A DNA stretch of 64,000 nt from Burhinus oedicnemus. Lineage: Eukaryota; Chordata; Aves; Charadriiformes; Burhinidae. The position numbers and the translations under genes are program-made. This document shows positions 12,301 through 21,345 of the stretch, piece after piece. Each line of letters begins with the position of its first letter. Position 1 is the first letter of the stretch. The stretch spans positions 1,727,011 through 1,791,010 of the forward strand of contig VFFE01007081.1 in NCBI GenBank assembly GCA_008921705.1, read 5' to 3'. Below the pieces are notes generated by a model. The model did not search any database and was not told where the DNA came from. It saw only the letters and a program-made list of their open reading frames with translations.

Positions 12301-15300
12301 TATTTCAAAGCTCAAACCATCAGCTCAGATTTCTTCTCTTGCTGCATTTCCAGGTTGACTTGTCAGATCCCTTCCAAACAGTGTGTTGGGGGATATTTGG
12401 GAACCAGAGCTTACTTTGCACCTGCAGTGTCCAGGACCAGAGATGAATGATTCAGTCATGTCTTAACCACTACCTCTGTCTCCAGGGTACCTATCTCTAC
12501 CCTTAGCTGTCACACTGCAGCCTGCACTGCTATGATTGCCTCCGCTGTTCAGCTCCGTGTTGTCCTCTCATTGCAGTGACTCAGCTTCCAGCATGGTTCT
12601 ACAGCACAGATTTTAATGGCAGGTGATCACTGGTATCACCTGCACAATACAGTGCCAGGGATTTCGTCTTGGAGCTCATTCAACCTATCAGTTATGTTGG
12701 ACCAATGCTAGGGATCCCAGATGCAGTCTGGTGGAAAGGGTTCACCTTTGTCTGTCCCGTAAGTTATGGAGGGACAATTGTGAAACCATGAATAGCAGCA
12801 TTTTGATTGCATTGGTTAGTAAAGTCTGAAACAGACAAAGGTGAAGAGGAAGGCTAAAGGGAAGGCAGCACATTCATCATCCTCCAGGCAGAATCCATCA
12901 AGAATTACATTTAAGATGCCTTAGCAATACTGGCTTCCTTAGCCAGCTCTGTCTCTTTCCTGTATGCATGCACACATTTGTATATGCACGCACATACACA
13001 CACGCATGCACCCCCACACCCACACACTCAGTCTTTGATACAATAGAATTTCTGATGTTTGCTGGGCTCCTTTACCTATGTGGTAGGCCTTCCAGGTATA
13101 ACATATGCTTCTGGGGAGCACAGTAACATCACTGTGCCAGCTGAGATCTGTGAGCAGTTGTCCTCCTCTGCTAAAGTAAACATGCTTTTTGTTCTGATGA
13201 GATGGCATTTCTCATTTACATCAGCCCTCTTTCAGTACTGCGTCCCTCAGTCTGGGGTCCTGGGAGGGCAAAGGAAGAAGGATGGCTTCAGAGGAGGTTA
13301 TGGCTCATTTGAAATTGGCTTCTGAATGCCCAGGTGTTATCTCAGTAGAAATGTAACCCGTTCTGGTATCCACATCTGGCAGTATAGATCCCATTACTCA
13401 GGATATGCCTGCAAATTTTGTGTGTATTTGCTATAAAAGCAAGAGATGCTTTAAAAAAAGAGAAAAAACATGTGACTTCCTTGTGTGATTTGTATAGTGA
13501 AGTCAGTGAACATGAGCACTAATGAGCAAAATGTGAAGCATGGCTTGGAAAGCATGCAAATCCAATGAAAAGTATGTCGGATTTCAGACGAGACAAAGAA
13601 GAGGGAACATAGATGTGAGAGAGTTTTCCCTCAAGCCAATATTGTTACTGTGCTTGGTGAAAAGGAGGAACTGCTCTGAAATGCTGAAGCCGTCCAGACC
13701 CAAATGCATTAATTCCAAGCTCAAAGACTATCAAAAACCAATCCAGGGTTGGTGGTGTTTGGTTTTATTTTTTGTGATCCACCTGCACATCAGGGGTAGA
13801 TCCTTCTTGCATTCTTAAAAGTTGCTCCTTCTCTCACTGGCGATGCCACGGAGAAGCAGAAGGCTGTGCTTGGGTTCACTGAGCTGGAACAGCATATTGA
13901 TATAAACAGACCTGGGACCTGCTGCAAGAGATGCCTGCTTGGCAGTAACACCACCTTGAGTTCAGACGGGATGTACATCTGTGCCTCATTGATAATGTAA
14001 TAACCTTCATTACATTTTTGGCTGAGAGCACCTGTGCACAGCCCGAGACATCAGCCCAGGGCAACCGTTTTGATTGAGGTGATATTAACAGCAGTCATTA
14101 AAACTGATGACTATAGCAGTGCCCGATAGCACTGCTGTACTAAAGCGTCTGTCAGCATTTCTATTACAGAGCTCTATTTTCAGAAGTTAATAACTAGGCC
14201 ATAAAAGTTTGCCTACCTCTGAGCTGAAACTTGAATACAAAATATCAGACTGGGATGTCTTCAAAGCAACGTAACTACTACAGGTCTAACTTTCACTTTT
14301 TTCTGAGGCTATCTTGTGCTTTGTTAACAGTGCAATAGCATTTGTATAGCAATCGTTAAGATGCCAAAGAAGTCACGTGTCTTCCTAGGCTGGAACGGGA
14401 GAGCTAGAAATGCCTGAAAAGTCTTGGGAGTCCACTGGAGGAAGCATCCTCCATCTGCCCTGAGTGGAACCGAAGCAGACTATTAACCTTTAAAATTGGG
14501 CATTGTTCTAAAATATAGTAATATGATTATCTTACTAATAATTGAACTTTGGCTTTTTTTGCTTGAATTTCATTTATAGGCTACACAGTCTTTCTGGATA
14601 ATAATAATGTCTCAGTAATAACGAAGGAATAATTATTTCAGATAAAATATTCCTGGTTAACTTTCTACAGGTAGACATGCTTATTTCAAAGTAAGAATAT
14701 CATCTTCGTACTAAGTTTTCATACTTTGCAGAGTGTGTTTAACTAATTTCCAAAACATTGGAATAGGCATTCTGATTTTGGAATATAAATTTTTCTACTG
14801 AGTTATTCCTGAATCATGTTCAATTTAAATATACTTGCCAGTGGGGACAGGCCCTAAAAGATGCTTAGATTCATTTAAACATGTAAAGCTAGTGCATAAA
14901 TACATACCCTGAAAATGTCATCTTTCCAATGCTTGACTTTACTGGCAAGTAACATTAATGTGTTTGAAGGGTTTAAATCACAATATTTAATTATACAATT
15001 CCTTACAGACACAAAATGACCAGCTAAATAGTGGGACCGCAAGACTGCAAATACATGTCAGCAAAGAAGAATGTGGATAAACAGCAATTATGACACAGAT
15101 CTGACAAGTAAAAAATCCAGCTGAGCTCTAGAAGTTTATATTTTGGCATCTGGCTCTTTGCCAACACCAATGTTTCATACTTGACACCTTACATGGACAG
15201 TGTGTACTTTTCAGAATATTCTTAGACAATTATGTGCATCTTGGTGAGCCAATGTCCCCCTTAGGGAAAGGAGGGGGTGGGAGAGAGAGAGGAGAGAGCA

Positions 15301-15342
15301 AGTAATGAGAACATTAATGATGCCTCTTATTAGTCATAAATT
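9396..15342. other. Single-copy non-coding DNA
   Basis: No recognisable gene. Open frames of 145 and 127 codons overlap on opposite strands at 10225-10662, and a 154-codon cysteine-rich frame lies at 11323-11787. None shows domain motifs or splice structure. A poly-T run lies at 9856-9870 (15 T), a degenerate CA/CG-rich stretch at 12969-13028 and a GA-rich stretch at about 15270-15300. Confidence 0.5.
12969..13028. repeat. Degenerate CA-rich microsatellite
   Basis: Imperfect alternating purine-pyrimidine tract (CA repeats broken by GC, TA and CC steps). It looks like a decayed (CA)n microsatellite. Confidence 0.65.
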
Positions 15343-16015
15343 ATAGAATCACATAATAATTTAAGTTGAAAGGAGTTATGGGAGACCATCTAGTCCCAAC
15401 CGCCTGCTTGAAGCAGGGCTAACTTCAAAGCTAGATCAGGTCCTGCCAGCGTTTGACTGTCTTAAGGGATGCTGATTCTGCTGTCTCCCCAGGCACCCCT
15501 TCCAGTGCTGAACCACTCTCATTCTGAAGAATTTTGTCCTTGTGTCTGATCAGAATTTCTCTTATTGCTATTTGTGACTGTTGGCTATTTTCCTGTTGTC
15601 ATGCATCTCTGAGAAGAGTTTGGCTCTACCATCTCTACAACCCTGCTTTTGGTAGGTGGAGACAGGGAAAGCAAATGTGGCAGCGACTGGATTGGGTCCA
15701 GCCTCACAACTCTTTGGTCTCTGCTGCATTTCTCTCCGATTTATCAGTATTTCTCTTGTGCTGGGGGGCCAAGTTGGCCACAGTGGTTTCAGGTGATGGA
15801 GAAAAGAGGAAAAACTTTTCCCTAGACCTGCTGGTTATTATCTTGCTCGTGCAACCTGGTATACAGCTAGTCTCCAACATTGCAAGGGTGCACTGCTGGC
15901 CCATGTTCAATTTGATGTCCAACAGGAGCCCCCAGTGCTTTTCTGCAAGGCTGCTAGCTAGCCAGGCAGGTCAGGCTGTATCAGTGCCTTCTTTGGTCTC
16001 TCAGTATATTGATGG
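15343..16015 (-). mobile_element. Old CR1 LINE copy, reverse orientation
   Basis: Starts with a mutated CR1 terminus (ATAGAATCACATAATAATTT) and continues through 'accatctagtcccaaccgcc', 'gcaggg-ctaacttcaaagctagatcagg', the block matching 'gctggggggccaagttggcc' and, near 15900, 'tgctggcccatgttcaattt' followed by the 'ccccagtgcttttctgca' block. These are the reverse complement of the CR1 3' end and the C-terminal part of ORF2. Many substitutions and indels destroy the frame, so it is older than the copies at 19.7 and 20.6 kb. It probably belongs to a different CR1 subfamily from the 2.9 and 20.6 kb copies, because the 3' region differs. Confidence 0.88.
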
Positions 16016-18717
16016 GTGATTTCTTAGTTTCGGGTTGGTTTTTTTTAAAAAAAAGGAAACATTCTGAGATTTCCATCCATAAAACTTGTCTTTTAAACAG
16101 ATGAGTAAAACATGCTAAGCATCCTTTCCATTTATGTTACCTAAAGCACAGCACAGGGGTATGCTAATTAAGCATTCCTCAGAATACTTCAGCAAGGTAG
16201 GGGGATAAACATTATGACCACCATATAGGGGATAGGAAAACTGAGACACAATGGTTGAGCTTTTTCCAGAGGTCCATGCAGTAAGTCATTAAGTGAGCCA
16301 AAAGAAAAACTCTCCAATCCTTCTCCTTAGTGATGCAGCCAACTCAGTCACCTAAGCTATGCTATATGTGTATTTTAAATCGAATATCTTTACACTTTTA
16401 GTAAAAATGATTTGAAGACGGTTTGAGGAATGCATGAGTGTTTTGCATATTTAAGTTATGAGTTAACCAAATGGTTCCAATTTCTGCCTGAAAAAAACAT
16501 TTAGGACAGGATATACCTATAAATTGCCAGAAAATCAGAAAATGTTTTCCATTTCCACAAATGAAAGTAGGATTTGGCTCTCGGTGTTAGAATGACTACA
16601 ATTAACAGGAACAAAAAAACCTCAAAAGTATATTAAAAAAAAAAAAAAGGCAGAAAAATTACCAGTAAAGCTAAATTCAAAAGACAGAGAAAGTGGCTGT
16701 GATTTGAGAAATGTGGTCCTCGGAATGCAAAAACAGATCCTGAAATCTTTACTTTCTGGAGGAATCAATCTAAATAAGGCCTTTGTGATCAGTCCTTCCC
16801 AGAGCAAGTAGGCTATGCTTAGTGTATTGAGTGTTCTAGATTAATTCACAAGGGGTCTACCAGCCAAACTGGAGAGGTGGGAAAGCAGATCAGTTGTTTG
16901 GCACTCCTCTGCGGCTGAACTCGGCCAACAAGCTGTTCATGATGGCAGCAGATGTTCCTGCCTTTGCCTTATGCCAAAGTTGGCCGTATGGACTCAGTTC
17001 ATGGGCCATTCCTCCCAGCTGCAAATTCCAGTGCAGGCAAAAGCCTTTCAAAGTACAAAAATAGGACGCTGGGGCATCAAGACCTGGCACTCATCAGTGT
17101 TTTCAAAAAGGTGAAGTATAGGATAACAGTAATCTACAATGCAGATATCGGAACTGCTTTCTTTTCCAGTCTCTGGCCCAGTACTGTTCTCTTTTGTTTC
17201 AGTGCATAAAGACTGAGGTTTTCATGGCTGGACCACATTAAAATTTGCACTTTGCAAAGTCCATGTTTGCTTTGATGTAGGCTGTGAATGTTTGGGGACA
17301 AGGTTCCTCAAGGCCATGATCCAGCCCTGTGGAACAAATGCTAGCATGGATTTGCACAAGCAAATAATAATATAAGAGGATTTTTTATTTATACTTCTTT
17401 TATCCAGAGAAATCCTGGTTTCGCTAATAAAGGGCTTCACAAATAGCAAATTTAAGACTAAGGCCAGCTCTGGTGCAGAGGAGACTATCTCAAGAAGGAA
17501 GCAAACTTTGTCATGTGCATCAGTGAGGTGTAAGACACAGGTGCAAACTCTTTCCTTCTGGAAGCTCTGCATCCCCTCTGAACCTCTGAAAAACGCGCGC
17601 GCATTGAAGCCATCTGGTGAGCGTGCGCGCGTAGCCTGCTCCTGCCTTGGCCGGGGAGCCAGGCTGCGCCGGCTGCAGCAGGGCTCCACCCAGGGAGACA
17701 TGGCTCAGGGCATGGGGCTGGAGCCTGCGCTCCAGAGGGAACGGGGCTTCAAAAACCACAGTCTTAAGTAAAAAGATCAGAATTCCTTTTTAACTCAGGG
17801 GCTTGGCGGGGGGGGGGGCTTTGAGGTGTCTGGTTTTTTAAGAAAAAGAACCGGGTGGCACATTGCTCATCATTTTAGAAGAAACAGGTCGCTTTTTCAA
17901 TTACTCATGTAATCTTGCTGTAATAAGCACATTCATTGTTTTATTTTTAAGCATGGAAAGTCAATTAAATGGCTAGTTTTATAATGCTGATTTTTTACGT
18001 TAGAGAAAGATTTTATATTTGTTTTTGTGTGGCTTTTATCAGTGTATATGCTATTAGTAATTTGTCTATTTTGCTTTTAAAAATTCAGAAAGTATTATGC
18101 AACATTGCAGAAATTCTAATCACTTTTCACAAAACTTTTTTTCCCACATATTTTACCATGAGGCACGCTGACTAGTCCTATACAAGAAGAAGGCAGAAAG
18201 CACACATGGATGCTCTTGTAGAAGTATGATGTCAGTATTTCTGTATTTATTACTGCAAGGGCATTTTTAAATATATTGATGCTTTTCAGTTTTCATAAAT
18301 GGGAATTTTGGAGTCATTGGTTTTTATTCAAGCTAGAGAGAAACCTAAGAGAGGTTATCATGCTGAACAGGATTTCAGTGCCTTTGGAGCTCCGTTCCTG
18401 ATTTTCAAAACTCAAGCAGTCAGTGTTTAAATTGATTCTGAAAATAGGAACTGGGTTGCAAGACCATATAACTGCTTCAGAAATCTGTTGCCTTTCAACT
18501 ACACTACAACTGAGTCACAGCATCTGGTTAGAACATGTTTAAAACGTACAGTGTGGCTGGCACCTAATGGCAGAACTTAACATTTTGTTTATTTCTTAAG
18601 AGGGTACATTGCAAAACCCATCTTTTTTCTTTAAAATTGGTTAGTTATGTAAGCCTTAATTTTTCTGGATGCTTACTGACAGTTTGATGGAATCCTAAGT
18701 AAGCCTCAGGAACCAAA
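16016..18717. other. Single-copy non-coding DNA, with a small GC-rich patch
   Basis: No gene recognised. A poly-A run of 14 lies at 16635-16648. A GC-richer patch at about 17585-17760 holds an alternating CG hairpin and is followed by an 11-G run at 17808-17818. Frames of up to 159 codons on the minus strand here lack any known domain. Confidence 0.5.
17593..17632. repeat. Alternating-GC inverted repeat (potential hairpin/Z-DNA)
   Basis: ACGCGCGCGC at 17593-17602 is nearly the reverse complement of GTGCGCGCGT at 17623-17632, giving a 10-bp stem with one G-T mismatch around a 20-nt loop. Alternating CG tracts favour Z-DNA. CpG is otherwise scarce around here, so the cluster stands out. Confidence 0.6.
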
Positions 18718-19019
18718 TCCTCTGTTTTATACACCATGCTAAGAGTGATTTGATTATCCCTGTGGCTGCAAAAAAAATAGCCTGCATCTGTCCTGAATTG
18801 AAAACAGATCCGCACTGAAGAGCATTACATCAGTATTGCTGATATGCTAGAAATGAGTCAGTTGGGAAGTACATTTTCAAATAAAATATGATCGAATTAC
18901 AAGCAATTAACTTCTTCCTTGGAGTAACAGAGATATACAAGTTGTGCGTTCTGTTCTTTAAAAATGCTTCACGCAGTTAGAGAATAAGATAGGAATAATG
19001 TGCTTGAAGAGTAGACTAC
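18718..19019. repeat. Left copy of an exact 302-bp duplication
   Basis: This 302-bp segment recurs base for base at 19401-19702, including the same 8-A run. It ends in ...GTAGACTAC, immediately before the TG that opens the LTR at 19020. In the right copy the same last base is followed by ACAGGTAGC instead. A tandem duplication whose end coincides with a retroviral insertion point is best explained by unmerged alleles or contigs. Confidence 0.95.
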
Positions 19020-19380
19020 TGTCGTGGTTTGGGCCAGATTGGCCCAATCCGGTGGAACGACAGATGCTCTCTCTCTCCTGCTCCGCTCGGGAGGCAAGAG
19101 AGAGAGAGAAAAAGAGACTTAAGAGTTTAGAAGGATCTAAACTACTTTAATGAAATATTGATAATAAAATAATAAAAAGAAAAATAACGAAATATATACA
19201 AAACCGTATCAAGCTCCCAGGATGACAATCACGTCACCAGCAGGTTCTGGGGAAGTCCCAGACTGGACTCGGTGACGGACGGGAACTGGATTCCGGATCT
19301 GGATTCAGGATCGGGATCAAAGGCAGACGCAGAGACAGAGTCCTCCCAGGACGCCGGCCATTGAAGAAAGAGGGCTGACC
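19020..19380. mobile_element. Endogenous retrovirus LTR, cut by an assembly gap
   Basis: Begins TGTCGTGGTTTG, the type of terminus found on many avian ERV LTRs, at a sharp junction with flanking DNA. Just inside is a perfect inverted repeat, TTGGGCC-AGATT-GGCCCAA (19029-19047), then a CT-rich/GA-rich complementary pair (about 19067-19110), an AT-rich stretch with TAATAAAATAATAAAA, and a GC-richer 3' part. The layout resembles avian LTRs displayed in antisense, so the provirus may read on the minus strand; this is uncertain. The other end, the target-site duplication and any internal gag/pol/env sequence are hidden by the gap. Whether it is a solo LTR or a full provirus cannot be told. Confidence 0.72.
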
Positions 19381-19400
19381 NNNNNNNNNNNNNNNNNNNN
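19381..19400. other. Assembly gap (20 N)
   Basis: Twenty N, probably a placeholder of unknown true length. It joins a contig ending inside the LTR to a contig that starts 302 bp back in the flanking DNA. Open frames that run through it are meaningless. Confidence 0.99.
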
Positions 19401-19702
19401 TCCTCTGTTTTATACACCATGCTAAGAGTGATTTGATTATCCCTGTGGCTGCAAAAAAAATAGCCTGCATCTGTCCTGAATTGAAAACAGATCCGCACTG
19501 AAGAGCATTACATCAGTATTGCTGATATGCTAGAAATGAGTCAGTTGGGAAGTACATTTTCAAATAAAATATGATCGAATTACAAGCAATTAACTTCTTC
19601 CTTGGAGTAACAGAGATATACAAGTTGTGCGTTCTGTTCTTTAAAAATGCTTCACGCAGTTAGAGAATAAGATAGGAATAATGTGCTTGAAGAGTAGACT
19701 AC
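19401..19702. repeat. Right copy of the exact 302-bp duplication (LTR-free allele)
   Basis: Identical to 18718-19019, but it continues into ACAGGTAGCAAGG and the CR1 at 19718 with no LTR. It therefore reads as the empty (pre-insertion) site of the same locus. Confidence 0.95.
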
Positions 19703-19717
19703 ACAGGTAGCAAGGAA

Positions 19718-20440
19718 ATCACAGAATCAGAGGGGTTGGAAGGGACCTCTGGAGATCATCTAGTCCAACCCCCCTGCCAGAGCAGGATCACCTAGAGCAG
19801 GTTGCACAGGATGGCATCCAGGCAGGTTTTGAATGTCTCCAGAGTCGGAGACTCCACCACCTCTCTGGGCAGCCTGTTCCAGTGCTCTGCCACCCTCAAA
19901 GGAAAGAAGTTCCTCCTCATGTCTAGATGGAACTTCCTATGTTCAAGGTTGTGCCTGTTACCTCTTGTCCTATCACTGGGCACCACTGCAAAAAAGACTG
20001 GTGCCATCCTCCCAGCACCCTCCCATCAAGTATTTGTAAGCATTGATGAGATCCCCTCTGAGTCTTCTCTTCTCCAGACTAAAAGCACCCAAGTCCCTCA
20101 GCCTTTCCTCATAAGAAAGATGTTCCAGGCCCCTAATCATCTTTGTAGCCCTCTGCTGTACCCTATCCAGCAGTTCCCTGTCCTTCTTGAACTGGGGAGC
20201 GCAGAACTGGACACAGGACTCCAGATGCGGCCTCACCAGGGCATAGTAGAGGGGGAGGATAACCTCCCGTGACCTGCTTGCCACACACCTCTTGATGCAC
20301 CCCAGGATGCCATTGGCCTTCTTGGCCACAAGGGCACATTGGTGGCTCATGGTCATCCAGTTGTCCACCAGGACTTCCAGATCCCTTTCCACAGAGCTGC
20401 TTCCAGCAGGTCAGTCCCTAACCTGTATGTGCTGCACAGC
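19718..20440 (-). mobile_element. CR1 LINE copy, 5'-truncated
   Basis: Starts with ATCACAGAATCAGAGGGGTTGG, the inverted CR1 3' terminus of a type with 'gacctctggagatcatct-agtccaaccccc', and runs through the ORF2 C-terminal region to about 'gcaggtcagtccctaacctg'. The reverse strand encodes the typical CR1 ORF2 tail in two frames (see the ORF2 remnant entry). The 3' end differs from the neighbouring 20.55 kb copy, so the two come from different subfamilies and separate insertions. Confidence 0.93.
19792..20392 (-). pseudogene. CR1 ORF2 C-terminal remnant, frameshifted
   Basis: On the minus strand, 20392-19973 encodes a CR1 ORF2 tail segment with the hallmark stretches '[11 protein letters not shown]', '[11 protein letters not shown]', 'ALVRPHLE', '[16 protein letters not shown]' and '[11 protein letters not shown]'. 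The continuation, 20007-19792, lies in another frame and carries '[20 protein letters not shown]' and '[13 protein letters not shown]' before a stop at the expected ORF2 end. The change of frame falls at about 19973-20007, so at least one indel has broken it. The endonuclease and reverse-transcriptase domains are absent through 5' truncation. It is not a host gene. Confidence 0.9.
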
Positions 20441-20552
20441 ATCAGGGACTGTTGGCTTCAGCCTCACCCACAAAAGTGGTAGGTGTTCAGTCAGTTAAGT
20501 GGTCATCACGGCTTCCTTCTTCAGCTGAAAATACGGTCTAACATCTCTAGAA
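20441..20552. other. Spacer between two CR1 copies
   Basis: About 110 bp separates the 5'-truncated end of one CR1 from the 3' terminus of the next. Nothing else is recognisable, although the first part could be diverged CR1. Confidence 0.5.
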
Positions 20553-21345
20553 CAGAATCGCAGAATCATAGAATCGTTTAGGTTGGAAAAGACCTTTAAG
20601 ATCATCTAGTCCAACCATTGACCCTACATTACCAGATCTGCAACTAAACCATGTCTCTAAGCACCACATCTACACAGCTTTTAAACACATCTAGGGATGG
20701 TGACTCAACCACCTCCCTGGGCAGCCTGTCCCAGTGTTTGATAACTCTTTCAGTGAAAAATTTTTTCCTCATGTCCAGCCTAAACCTCCCCTGGCACAAC
20801 TTGAACCCGTTTCCTGTTGTCCTACCGCTAGTTACTTGAGAGAAGAGACCAGCGCCCATCTCACTACAACCTCCTTTCAGGTAGTTGTAGAGAGCAATAA
20901 GGTCTCCCCTCAGCCTCCTCTTCTCCAAACTAAGCAATCCTAATTCCTTCAGATGCTCCTCATCAGACATGTTCTCCAGACCCCTCACCAGCTTTGTTGC
21001 CCTTCTCTGGACACGCTCCAGCACCTCAATGGCCCTCCTATACTGTGGCGCCCAAAACTGAACACAGTACTCAAGCTGCGGCCTCACCAGCGCTGAGTAC
21101 AGGGGCACGATCACTTCCCTACTCCTGCTGGCCACACTATTCTTGATACAGGCCAAGATGCCGTTGGCCTTCTTGGCTACCTGGGCGCACTGTTGGCTCA
21201 TGTTTAGCCGGCTGTCCACCAGAACCCCCAGATCCTTTTCTGCCAGGCGGCTTTCCAGCCACTCCTCCCCAAGCCTGTAGCGTTGCCTGGGGTTATGTGA
21301 CTGAAGTGCAGGACCCAGCAGTCATGCTTGTGCCTCGTTAGCCTT
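20553..21345 (-). mobile_element. CR1 LINE copy, relatively well preserved
   Basis: Opens with the inverted terminus CAGAATCGCAGAATCATAG followed by 'aatcgtttaggttggaaaag', then the standard 3' UTR and ORF2 C-terminal region, and fades out after 'aagtgcaggacccagcag'. The ORF2 tail is open on the minus strand for more than 190 codons, so this is the best preserved LINE in the window. It is 5'-truncated before the reverse-transcriptase core. Confidence 0.95.
20644..21219 (-). pseudogene. CR1 ORF2 C-terminal fragment, frame intact
   Basis: A 191-codon minus-strand frame matching the C-terminal part of CR1 ORF2 (the LINE polyprotein with an N-terminal endonuclease and a reverse transcriptase). 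Visible family stretches, in order, are '[19 protein letters not shown]', '[20 protein letters not shown]', '[10 protein letters not shown]', '[15 protein letters not shown]', '[20 protein letters not shown]', '[20 protein letters not shown]' and '[13 protein letters not shown]', ending at the normal stop. The frame stays open further upstream of the listed methionine ([10 protein letters not shown] precedes it), so that methionine is internal and not a real start. The catalytic RT and endonuclease domains are missing, so it cannot mobilise itself. Confidence 0.93.

Noticed and set aside
12969..13028. Spaced repeats that could suggest a CRISPR array
   Set aside because: Degenerate CA microsatellite in a vertebrate genome; no repeat-spacer architecture.
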